Origin: Paracoccaceae bacterium
GTDB lineage: Bacteria > Pseudomonadota > Alphaproteobacteria > Rhodobacterales > Rhodobacteraceae
Direction: 5' to 3'
Length of the DNA: 5,084 nucleotides
Assembly: GCA_003512825.1 (NCBI GenBank)
Contig: DOOI01000133.1
Location: 3,880-8,963, forward strand
In this document: positions 1 through 5,084 of the stretch, one piece after another
Position numbering within the stretch: position 1 is the first letter of the stretch
Layout of the letters: each line of letters begins with the position of its first letter
Position numbers and translations under genes: made by a program
Notes under the pieces: generated by a model
The model's input: the letters and a program-made list of their open reading frames with translations, nothing else
What the model was told of the DNA's origin: nothing
Databases searched by the model: none

Positions 1-414
1 CACCTGCACGTCTTCAGCCGCCACAACCGCCTCAATCAGCCGCAACGCATGATCCAGATCTTTCAAAAGCGCCGATCCAGAATAGCCCCCCGTCACCTTT
101 TTTGCCGGGCAACCCATGTTGATGTCTATCGCCCGTGCGCCCATATCGGCCACCATCCGCGCGGTCTGCGCCATGGGGCGGGCCTCGCGCCCGGCTATTT
201 GCACCGAGGTATTCTCTACATCAGCACCCAGCTCCGCCTTTTCCCGCGTACCGGGGCGCGCGGTCAGGAATTCTCCACTCGCAATCATCTCAGATACCAC
301 CAACCCCGCACCAAACCGCTGCACCAAGGCGCGGAAGGGCAAATCGGTGATTCCCGCCATTGGGGCGAGGAAAACCGGCGGGGAAAAGCGAAGGTGATCC
401 GAGAGGCAAATCAT
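1..414 (-). CDS. dusB: tRNA dihydrouridine synthase DusB (NifR3 family), N-terminal part
   Basis: This is the N-terminal 138 codons of an FMN-dependent tRNA dihydrouridine synthase; the C-terminal part lies beyond the left edge (the family is usually about 320-350 residues). The enzyme reduces specific uridines in the tRNA D-loop with NADPH, in the cytoplasm. Visible motifs are the FMN-binding start LAPMAGITDLPFR at residues 16-28, SEMI at 41-44, VQIAG at 71-75, and the active-site segment DINMGCPAKKV at 97-107, whose Cys102 matches the family's catalytic acid. The ATG at 414-412 has an AAGGA Shine-Dalgarno (complement of 423-427) eight bases upstream, and the protein begins just before the usual first strand. 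In Rhodobacter capsulatus this gene is nifR3 and precedes ntrB-ntrC, so ntr genes may follow off the left edge; that is inference. The DusB rather than DusA/DusC assignment rests on the N-terminal motifs and alphaproteobacterial context. No frameshift is seen. Confidence 0.95.
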   Translation of the reverse strand, partial: MICLSDHLRFSPPVFLAPMAGITDLPFRALVQRFGAGLVVSEMIASGEFLTARPGTREKAELGADVENTSVQIAGREARPMAQTARMVADMGARAIDINMGCPAKKVTGGYSGSALLKDLDHALRLIEAVVAAEDVQV

Positions 415-425
415 GTGCCCAATCC

Positions 426-514
426 TTGTGCATGTTCTCTGTGCTACGCGCCAACGCACAAAGCCTCAATGAATTGTAGGGTTTGCGGGTAGTCCCAAAA
501 GAACATATGCACAA
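426..514. repeat. Imperfect inverted repeat in the dusB-ispDF divergent spacer
   Basis: TTGTGCATGTTCT at 426-438 recurs on the opposite strand as TTGTGCATATGTTCT (complement of 500-514). The arms share 13 bases, split 8 plus 5 by a 2-base AT insertion, and their centres are about 75 bases apart. Each arm lies on the side of one of the two divergent genes, so the pair could be operator sites for one regulator acting on both, or chance. The left arm ends at the Shine-Dalgarno of dusB. I could not find a convincing -35/-10 pair for either gene in this 191-base spacer; ispDF has a clear ribosome binding site, AGGAG at 594-598, seven bases before its ATG. Confidence 0.4.
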
Positions 515-605
515 TAATTAGGCAACCGCTTAGGGAAGCCGCGCATTGCTCTTCGGCGCGCCCCCGCCTATCCCTTGAAAGACAGGTTTTTTCAGGAGCT
601 CGGCG

Positions 606-1742
606 ATGTCCCTCGCGATCCTCATTGTCGCCGCAGGGCGCGGCACACGCGCAGGCACGGAGCGGCCCAAGCAATGGCACCCGCTCGCGGGGGCACGGGT
701 GATTGACCATACCTTGGCGCTTTTTAAAGATTTGCCGGGCCTTGGGCCGATCTGTGTAGTCCATCATCCCGATGATACCGATCCACTGCCCGATCATGTG
801 ATTACCGCAATAGGGGGCGCCACGCGCGATGCATCGGTGCGTGCGGGCCTTGCCGCCTTGGCACCTTTCATTCCATCGCGGGTTCTGGTGCATGATGCCG
901 CGCGCCCCTGCACACCGCGCAGCGTTATTCTTGATGTGATTGCTGCACTCGACACCTATCCCGCCGCCGCGCCCGCCCTCGCGGTAACCGACGCGCTCTG
1001 GCGGGCCGACATCGATCACGAAACATGCCTCGTGCGCGGCGTCCAAGACCGCAGCGGGCTTTATCGCGCACAGACCCCCCAAGGCTTCCGCTTTTCAGCG
1101 CTGGTCACCGCCCATGCCAACGTCCTCAGCCCTGCTGCGGATGATGTTGAAATCGCCCGTGCCGCCGGACTGGACGTCGCAGTCGTTCCGGGCCATGAAG
1201 ACAACCTGAAAATCACTCACCCCGCGGATTTTGCCCGCGCCGAACGGATCTTGCGAGGCTCCATGGATATTCGCCTAGGCAATGGCTACGACGTGCATCG
1301 GTTTTGCGACGGCACGCAAGTATGGCTCTGCGGTATCAGCGTGCCGCATTCGCATGGGCTAGACGGTCATTCCGATGCGGATGTGGGGATGCACGCTATC
1401 ACCGACGCGATTTATGGCGCCATGGCCGAAGGCGACATCGGCCGCCATTTTCCACCATCCGACCCGCAATGGAAGGGCGCGGCCAGTCATATTTTCCTGC
1501 GCCATGCCGCAGAATTGGCGCGCAATCGCGGCTTTGCCATCTCGAATGTCGATTGCACATTGGTCTGCGAACGTCCAAAAATCGGCCCTCACGCCAGCGC
1601 CATGCAAGCCGCACTCGCCGCCATTCTGGATATTTCCGCCGACCGCGTGTCGGTAAAGGCCACCACATCGGAACGTCTTGGCTTTACAGGCCGCGAAGAA
1701 GGCATTGCAGCGCTGGCCACAGCAACCTTGGTGAAACCATGA
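606..1742 (+). CDS. ispDF: Bifunctional IspD/IspF enzyme of the MEP isoprenoid pathway
   Basis: This fused enzyme performs two steps of the cytoplasmic MEP pathway to IPP and DMAPP: CTP-dependent cytidylylation of MEP (IspD) and cyclisation of CDP-ME 2-phosphate to MEcPP (IspF). The IspE step between them is encoded elsewhere. Residues 1-219 are IspD: the nucleotide loop [15 protein letters not shown] at 9-23 (Arg15 and Lys22 are the catalytic pair by family comparison), [13 protein letters not shown] at 70-82, VHDAARP at 95-101, QTPQGF at 156-161 and DNLKITHP at 199-206. Residues 220-378 are a full-length IspF of 159 residues: metal ligands Asp229, His231 (GYDVH) and His263 (equivalent to E. 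coli Asp8, His10, His42), His255 matching E. coli His34, and the CDP-binding segment [16 protein letters not shown] at 353-368. The ATG follows AGGAG at a 7-base spacing. Its TGA overlaps the pgpA start by 4 bases, indicating a translationally coupled operon. Fusion of ispD and ispF is common in alphaproteobacteria. All key residues are present. Confidence 0.97.
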   Translation: MSLAILIVAAGRGTRAGTERPKQWHPLAGARVIDHTLALFKDLPGLGPICVVHHPDDTDPLPDHVITAIGGATRDASVRAGLAALAPFIPSRVLVHDAARPCTPRSVILDVIAALDTYPAAAPALAVTDALWRADIDHETCLVRGVQDRSGLYRAQTPQGFRFSALVTAHANVLSPAADDVEIARAAGLDVAVVPGHEDNLKITHPADFARAERILRGSMDIRLGNGYDVHRFCDGTQVWLCGISVPHSHGLDGHSDADVGMHAITDAIYGAMAEGDIGRHFPPSDPQWKGAASHIFLRHAAELARNRGFAISNVDCTLVCERPKIGPHASAMQAALAAILDISADRVSVKATTSERLGFTGREEGIAALATATLVKP

Positions 1743-2230
1743 ACCGTCTGATCGCCACCTTTTTCGGAGTAGGCTACCTGCGCCCGGCCCCCGGCACATG
1801 GGGCTCACTTGCGGCCTTGCCCGTCGCTTGGGCGCTCAATGAATTGGGCGGGATGCCCTTGGTGCTTGTCGCTCTTGCTCTGGCCATTTTGGGCGGCTGG
1901 TGGGCCACTGCCGCCTTCACCGCCGCGCGGGCCGATAAGGACCCCTCAGAAGTCGTGATCGACGAAGTTGCAGGCCAATGGATTGCCCTGTTGCCTGTCT
2001 TCATCGGAGCGTCTCACGCAGGTGTGCAAACCTTGGCGCTCTGGCCGGGATGGATCACAGCTTTCGTCGCCTTTCGCCTCTTTGATATTTGGAAACCCGG
2101 CCCAATCGGGTGGGCAGATCGGCGTGGCGATGCCCTTGGGGTCATGCTTGACGATCTGATCGCTGGGGTCGCGGCTGCACTCTGCGTTATGGCTGGTGCC
2201 GCTCTTGCACATGGGGTGCTTGCCTCTTGA
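1739..2230 (+). CDS. pgpA: Phosphatidylglycerophosphatase A
   Basis: This inner-membrane lipid phosphatase removes phosphate from phosphatidylglycerophosphate to give phosphatidylglycerol, the last step in making this anionic phospholipid. The 163-residue product shows the PgpA signatures in order: RPAPGTWGS at 15-23, [14 protein letters not shown] at 68-81, [17 protein letters not shown] at 112-128 and [14 protein letters not shown] at 130-143. The acidic residues in the last three blocks (Glu71, Asp75, Glu76, Asp116, Asp131, Asp138, Asp139) fit the Mg-dependent active site of the family. Hydrophobic stretches around 39-60, 82-92, 99-115 and 140-160 are probable membrane segments. The length is close to the E. 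coli enzyme (about 170). The ATG lies in an ATGA overlap with the ispDF stop and has no strong Shine-Dalgarno, so translation is probably coupled. Its own stop overlaps the next gene in a TTGA. The assignment is firm from motifs; other PGP phosphatases (PgpB, PgpC) do not share them. Confidence 0.95.
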   Translation: MNRLIATFFGVGYLRPAPGTWGSLAALPVAWALNELGGMPLVLVALALAILGGWWATAAFTAARADKDPSEVVIDEVAGQWIALLPVFIGASHAGVQTLALWPGWITAFVAFRLFDIWKPGPIGWADRRGDALGVMLDDLIAGVAAALCVMAGAALAHGVLAS

Positions 2231-2715
2231 ACCCATCCCTCGTCTCCGAACTGCTTGCGGCGTGCCGCGCACATGGCTGGCGAATTGCCACAGCCGAAAG
2301 CTGCACAGGCGGATTGATCGCGGGCGCATTGACTGAAATACCCGGCTCTTCCGATGTCGTGGACCGTGGTTTTGTCACCTATTCCAACACCGCCAAAACC
2401 GACATGCTGGGCGTTTCACCGACGACACTGGCCCGCTTTGGCGCTGTCTCGGAAGAGGTCGCCCGCGAAATGGCCTTGGGCGCACTGACCCGCGCCAAAG
2501 TGCATTTGGCCATCTCGGTCACCGGGATCGCAGGGCCCGGCGGGTCAGAGTTCAAACCCGAAGGACGCGTTTGTTTCGGACTTGCCACTTCTTTGGGCAC
2601 CCTGCCCCAGACTGTCAGCGAAACCTGCGACTTTGGCCCATTGGGTCGGGCCGCAGTACGTGCCGCCGCAGTGGCCCATGCGCTGGCGCTCCTGCAAAAC
2701 GCAACCAAATCCTGA
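2227..2715 (+). CDS. pncC: Nicotinamide-nucleotide amidase, CinA C-terminal domain family (PncC)
   Basis: This stand-alone CinA C-terminal domain protein of 162 residues is close in length to E. coli PncC (about 165). PncC deamidates nicotinamide mononucleotide to nicotinic acid mononucleotide, recycling NMN (for example from DNA ligase) into NAD synthesis in the cytoplasm. Visible motifs are TAESCTGG at 22-29, with Ser25 the expected nucleophile, FVTYSNTAK at 49-57 with the conserved Tyr52 and Lys57, and SVTGIAGPGG at 97-106. The N-terminal molybdopterin-binding-like domain of full-length CinA is absent, which is normal for this subfamily, so a competence role is not supported. The start is TTG at 2227 in a TTGA overlap with the pgpA stop. 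No better ATG or GTG lies upstream of the TAESCTGG motif within the open frame, and only weak G-rich sequence precedes it, so coupling to pgpA is likely. No intrinsic terminator is visible after the stop. The biochemical role is inferred from the family. Confidence 0.92.
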   Translation: MNPSLVSELLAACRAHGWRIATAESCTGGLIAGALTEIPGSSDVVDRGFVTYSNTAKTDMLGVSPTTLARFGAVSEEVAREMALGALTRAKVHLAISVTGIAGPGGSEFKPEGRVCFGLATSLGTLPQTVSETCDFGPLGRAAVRAAAVAHALALLQNATKS

Positions 2716-2743
2716 TGAAACTTTAAGCATCGCCCGTGATAAT
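2715..2743 (+). promoter_or_regulatory. Possible sigma70-type promoter for amtB
   Basis: ATGAAA at 2715-2720 (4 of 6 to TTGACA) and GATAAT at 2738-2743 (5 of 6 to TATAAT) are separated by 17 bases. A start near 2750 would give a leader of about 110 bases before the amtB ATG. The match is modest, and the dyad at 2741-2763 would then overlap the transcription start, which suits repression better than activation. No sigma54-type GG-N10-GC promoter was found in the spacer. Confidence 0.25.
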
Positions 2744-2763
2744 TGCATAAATTTAAGGCAATT
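2741..2763. promoter_or_regulatory. NtrC-like dyad upstream of amtB
   Basis: AATTGC at 2741-2746 and GCAATT at 2758-2763 form a perfect 6-base inverted repeat around an A+T-rich 11-base centre. The inner TGC-N11-GCA (2744-2760) has the same spacing as the enterobacterial NtrC site, TGCAC-N7-GTGCA. The next positions (AT and AG rather than AC and GT) do not match that consensus. It stands about 100 bases ahead of an ammonium transporter gene, a typical NtrC target. What is seen is the dyad and its spacing; NtrC binding is inference, and another regulator or chance remains possible. Confidence 0.35.
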
Positions 2764-2863
2764 TCAAAACCGCTCATCAAAGTAGCGTGCCAAAGCTTCC
2801 TTTTTCATCCCGAGCCCGTTTGATGCACTCCAAATCAATCACCTCACACCAAAGGGACGGAAA

Positions 2864-4042
2864 ATGAACGGAGCGGATACCGCATGGATCATCGTCGCCA
2901 CGGCGCTGGTTCTTTTTATGACCCTGCCGGGCTTGGCCCTCTTCTACGGCGGCCTTGTGCGGGCCCGCAACGTGCTGTCGGTCTTCATGCAATGCTATGC
3001 CATTGCCTGCTTGATGAGCGTGCTGTGGTTCGCCTTTGGCTATTCCATCGCTTTTGGCGGTGAAGGCGCGTTTTGGGGTGGATTGGGAAAATCCTTCCTC
3101 TGGGGGGTCGCACCTGACAGCCTGACGGGCACTATTCCCGAAGTTCTGTTCTTCGCATTCCAGATGACTTTCGCCATCATCACCCCGGCTCTGATCGTCG
3201 GGGCCTATGTCGAGCGTATCGGGTTTGGCTTCGTTCTGCTCTTCTCCGGCCTCTGGATGCTTTTGTGCTACGCACCTGTCACGCATTGGGTTTGGGGCGG
3301 TGGTTTTCTTGCAGCGGGCGGTATCTTTGGTACGGAAGGCGTCAAGGACTTCGCAGGCGGCATCGTTGTGCATGAAACAGCAGGTCTCGCAGCGCTGATC
3401 ATCGCCGTCATGCTGGGCGCGCGGAAAAATCGCAGCACCCCACCGCACAATCCCGGTTACGTGATGATCGGTGCTGCCATGCTCTGGGTGGGTTGGTTTG
3501 GCTTCAACGGCGGTTCACAACTCGCCGCAGACGGTGGCGCTGCCTTGGCGCTGACGGTTACACATATCTCTGCCGCAACGGCATCGCTCACATGGGCCTT
3601 GTGGGAACGTATCAAATTCGGCCGCGCCTCGCTGGTGGGTCTGGTTACAGGCACCATTGCGGGCCTCGCCTCGATCACGCCTGCCTCTGGCTTTGTCGGC
3701 CCGATCGAAGCGCTGATCATCGGTGCTGTCGCAGGTGTGCTGTGCCAAGAAGCAGTGCTGCTGATCCGCAACCGCCTGAAAATTGACGACACACTCGACG
3801 TCTTTGCGGTGCATGGCGTGGGTGGGATCTTTGGCACGATCATGATCGCGGTCTTTGGCGCAGGAACATGGATCGCCCAACTCGGCAGCCTCGCCATTGT
3901 TGGCATTTATACCGTTGTCGTCACTGTCGTCTTGGTCAAGCTGGTGGGCCTCGTCACGCCGCTTCGGGTAGATGCAGAAACCGAAACAAATGGTCTCGAT
4001 CTTTCGGTGCATGGCGAACGCGCATACGATCACAATTCCTGA
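2864..4042 (+). CDS. amtB: Ammonium transporter, Amt family (AmtB/AmtY type)
   Basis: This inner-membrane ammonium channel of 392 residues brings in NH4+/NH3 when nitrogen is scarce; family members act as trimers. The pore residues of E. coli AmtB have counterparts: Phe103 in FQMTF (99-103; E. coli Phe107), Trp144 (Trp148), Asp162 in DFAGGIVVH (162-170; Asp160), the twin histidines His170 and His317 (His168, His318), Phe214 in GWFGFNGGS (210-218; Phe215) and Ser218 (Ser219). About eleven hydrophobic segments are expected, beginning at residues 7-29. The cytoplasmic tail, with LRV at 367-369 and GLDLSVHGERAY at 377-388, keeps the form that PII/GlnK proteins regulate in relatives. The ATG has AGGGA at 2853-2857, six bases upstream. 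The protein begins directly at the first membrane segment, without the cleaved signal peptide of E. coli AmtB. No glnK lies next to it in the window, unlike the common glnK-amtB pair; R. capsulatus has a second, unlinked copy (amtY) of this kind, so that symbol may fit better. Regulation by NtrC is suggested by the upstream dyad. Confidence 0.95.
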   Translation: MNGADTAWIIVATALVLFMTLPGLALFYGGLVRARNVLSVFMQCYAIACLMSVLWFAFGYSIAFGGEGAFWGGLGKSFLWGVAPDSLTGTIPEVLFFAFQMTFAIITPALIVGAYVERIGFGFVLLFSGLWMLLCYAPVTHWVWGGGFLAAGGIFGTEGVKDFAGGIVVHETAGLAALIIAVMLGARKNRSTPPHNPGYVMIGAAMLWVGWFGFNGGSQLAADGGAALALTVTHISAATASLTWALWERIKFGRASLVGLVTGTIAGLASITPASGFVGPIEALIIGAVAGVLCQEAVLLIRNRLKIDDTLDVFAVHGVGGIFGTIMIAVFGAGTWIAQLGSLAIVGIYTVVVTVVLVKLVGLVTPLRVDAETETNGLDLSVHGERAYDHNS

Positions 4043-4061
4043 ACCACACTTTGACTGCTTG

Positions 4062-4090
4062 AAAGGCCGCTCCACGGGGGGCGGCCTTTT
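4062..4090 (+). terminator. Intrinsic terminator of amtB, probably bidirectional
   Basis: AAAGGCCGC (4062-4070) pairs perfectly with GCGGCCTTT (4081-4089) across a 10-base loop and runs into TTTT at 4087-4090. The hairpin starts 20 bases after the amtB stop and ends 10 bases before the stop of the converging ratA gene. Because the stem begins with AAA, the minus-strand transcript also ends its stem in TTT, so one hairpin may serve both genes, more weakly on the minus side. Confidence 0.85.
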
Positions 4091-4099
4091 GCATGGGTC

Positions 4100-4555
4100 T
4101 TACGCGGGCGAATAAAGCGCTTTTGCCCGTGTCTCAAAGGCGCGCACGATCCGCTGCATCGCCTCGTTGAACACCAGCCCAATCACACCTTGCAAAAGCG
4201 CGTTCTTGAATTCGAAATCCACAAAAAACGCCACATCACAGCCACCATCGGCCCGTGGCGCAAAATCCCATGTGCTTTTCATATATTTGAACGGCCCGTC
4301 CAGATATTCTGTATCAATATGTCGACGGGCCGGGTCGAGGATCACTTTGCTGCCAAACCGCTCGCGAAACACTTTGAACGAAATGACCAGATCCGCCAGC
4401 ATCTCTTCGCGCCCCGCTCCCAGATCTGTCACCGACCGGATCCGCGCCGCCGCGCACCATGGTAAAAACTGCGGATATTTCGCCACATCCGCCACCAGCG
4501 CATACATCTGGTCCGCGCTATAGGGCAAAGGTTTGGTTTCCGAATGGGTAGGCAT
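4100..4555 (-). CDS. ratA: RatA/COQ10-family START-domain protein
   Basis: This 151-residue member of the polyketide cyclase/START superfamily belongs to the branch that includes mitochondrial COQ10, Caulobacter CC1736 and E. coli RatA. Family hallmarks are the N-terminal LVADVAKYPQFLPWC at residues 20-34, the central SFKVFRERFGSKV region, PFKYMKSTWDF, and the long C-terminal helix containing LVFNEAMQRIVRAFETRAK that closes the lipid-binding cavity. COQ10 proteins bind ubiquinone and support its synthesis or delivery. E. coli RatA was described as a toxin blocking 70S ribosome formation. The ubiquinone role seems more likely in an alphaproteobacterium, but nothing in the sequence decides this, and no RatB-like partner gene is next to it. 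The ATG at 4555-4553 has only a distant GAGG (complement of 4568-4571, 12 bases away). A CATAAT hexamer (complement of 4560-4565) just before the start could be a -10 box giving a nearly leaderless transcript. It converges with amtB and diverges from hpt. Confidence 0.9.
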   Translation of the reverse strand: MPTHSETKPLPYSADQMYALVADVAKYPQFLPWCAAARIRSVTDLGAGREEMLADLVISFKVFRERFGSKVILDPARRHIDTEYLDGPFKYMKSTWDFAPRADGGCDVAFFVDFEFKNALLQGVIGLVFNEAMQRIVRAFETRAKALYSPA

Positions 4556-4577
4556 TGCGATTATGCGCCTCAGACCG

Positions 4578-4605
4578 TTTACAGTGGGGCCTCATGTCGT
4601 AAATT
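4578..4605 (+). promoter_or_regulatory. Promoter for hpt in the ratA-hpt divergent spacer
   Basis: TTTACA at 4578-4583 (5 of 6 to TTGACA) and TAAATT at 4600-4605 (4 of 6 to TATAAT) are separated by 16 bases, predicting a start near 4612 and a leader of about 19 bases to the ATG at 4631. The two elements also form an inverted repeat, TTTAC (4578-4582) and GTAAA (4599-4603), so a weaker TTTACG-N16-TAAACG pair reads toward ratA. Confidence 0.45.
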
Positions 4606-4630
4606 GGGGCGGTAAATGCAAGAGGAAGCC

Positions 4631-5084
4631 ATGCCGCAGCGCCCCTATGTGATCGACCAGATGATCTCCGCCAAAGCGATCGCCGCCCGCATCGAGGCGC
4701 TCAGCCACGAGATTGAGGCGGAGTTTGCCAATACCGACAAGCTTGTCGTCGTCGGATTGCTGCGCGGCTCTTTCGTCTTTATCGCCGATCTGGTGCGGGA
4801 ATTGGACTTGCCCGTTGAAGTGGATTTTCTCGAAGCCTCTTCTTATGGAAACGCCATGGAATCATCGCGCGAAGTGCGTATTTTGAAGGACTTGCGCTCT
4901 CCAATTGAAGGGCGCGATGTCTTGGTCGTCGAGGATATCGTCGACACGGGCCACACCCTTCACCACGTGACGGCGCTGTTGAAATCGCGTGGCCCAGCCC
5001 GGCTCAAGACCATCGCACTGCTCGACAAGCCTTCGCGTCGCGAAGCCCCGTTCCGGGCCGATTGGATCGGCTTTGAAATTCCCT
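4631..5084 (+). CDS. hpt: Hypoxanthine phosphoribosyltransferase, C-terminus beyond the window
   Basis: This cytoplasmic purine-salvage enzyme transfers phosphoribose from PRPP to hypoxanthine (and often guanine), giving IMP or GMP. The window holds 151 codons plus one base; family members are about 175-185 residues, so roughly 30 are missing at the right edge. Visible motifs are GLLRGSF at 42-48 (PRPP loop I), DFLEASSYG at 65-73 (flexible active-site loop with the Ser-Tyr pair), the PRPP-binding signature [14 protein letters not shown] at 97-110 with adjacent acidic residues Glu101 and Asp102 and the catalytic-base position Asp105, LLDKPSRR at 130-137, where Lys133 contacts the purine, and ADWIGFEIP at 143-151. 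The start at 4631 has AGAGGA at 4621-4626 just upstream. An in-frame ATG at 4616 would add five residues (MQEEA), but it has a poorer ribosome site and would lie about 4 bases from the predicted transcript start. The gene is divergent from ratA. Confidence 0.95.
   Translation, partial: MPQRPYVIDQMISAKAIAARIEALSHEIEAEFANTDKLVVVGLLRGSFVFIADLVRELDLPVEVDFLEASSYGNAMESSREVRILKDLRSPIEGRDVLVVEDIVDTGHTLHHVTALLKSRGPARLKTIALLDKPSRREAPFRADWIGFEIP

Noticed and set aside
444..1082. Long minus-strand open frame of about 212 codons opposite ispDF
   Set aside because: It is antisense to the well-supported ispDF gene, its protein is rich in Cys, Arg and Gly with no family motif, and it is explained by the high-G+C codon use of the true frame.
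1304..1738. In-frame upstream extension of pgpA inside the ispDF gene
   Set aside because: The extension would add Arg/His-rich sequence over the conserved IspF domain; PgpA proteins begin near the ATG at 1739, just ahead of the PGTWGS motif.
1263..1742. Independent internal start for a separate IspF protein at the ATG at 1263
   Set aside because: The reading frame is continuous from IspD with only a weak GCGAGG upstream, and fused IspDF is standard in this group.
2731..2770. Sigma54 promoter ahead of amtB, prompted by TTGCAT at 2743-2748
   Set aside because: The -24 element is missing: the six bases at the correct spacing read GCCCGT rather than TGGCAC, and no other GG-N10-GC pair was found.
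2771..2805. Possible terminator after pncC (CGCT...AGCG followed later by TTTTT)
   Set aside because: The stem is only 4 bases and the T-run lies 14 bases away, so it does not look like an intrinsic terminator.
2777..3448. Minus-strand open frame of 223 codons overlapping the start of amtB
   Set aside because: It lies antisense to conserved membrane segments of the transporter, has low-complexity charged composition and no recognisable domain.
4100..4555. A RatA-RatB toxin-antitoxin module
   Set aside because: No RatB-like small gene is adjacent: the neighbours are amtB (converging) and hpt (divergent), so only the RatA/COQ10 family membership is supported.

Overview
The window looks like chromosomal DNA of an alphaproteobacterium, most likely a member of the Rhodobacteraceae (Roseobacter-type). 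This is inferred from the moderately high G+C, the fused ispD-ispF gene, the protein sequences, and a dusB (nifR3) gene beside ispDF. Coding density is high. No RNA gene, CRISPR array, insertion sequence or phage gene is visible, and no gene-free stretch exceeds 200 bases.

Layout. The minus strand at the left edge carries the first 138 codons of a DusB-type tRNA dihydrouridine synthase, which runs out of the window. A 191-base divergent spacer (415-605) holds an imperfect inverted repeat. Rightward from 606 lie three genes with 4-base stop/start overlaps: ispDF (bifunctional MEP-pathway enzyme), pgpA (phosphatidylglycerophosphatase A) and a CinA C-terminal-domain gene (pncC, nicotinamide-nucleotide amidase) that starts with TTG. 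A 148-base A+T-rich spacer (2716-2863) carries a dyad with the half-site geometry of an NtrC operator. It is followed by a monocistronic-looking ammonium transporter gene (amtB/amtY type) that ends at a strong intrinsic terminator (4062-4090). Converging on that terminator from the right is a RatA/COQ10-family START-domain gene on the minus strand. Divergent from it, across 75 bases with a recognisable promoter, is hpt (hypoxanthine phosphoribosyltransferase), truncated by the right edge.

How the genes relate. The ispDF-pgpA-pncC operon combines housekeeping functions: isoprenoid precursors, phosphatidylglycerol synthesis and pyridine-nucleotide salvage. DusB is the NifR3 of Rhodobacter capsulatus, where it precedes ntrB-ntrC. 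With the ammonium channel and its NtrC-like dyad, this gives the window a possible nitrogen-control theme, but the ntr genes themselves would lie outside it.

I see no previously undescribed system here. The genes are all recognisable families with intact motifs. The points worth checking are regulatory: the dyad ahead of amtB, the inverted repeat between dusB and ispDF, and the shared palindromic promoter region between ratA and hpt.
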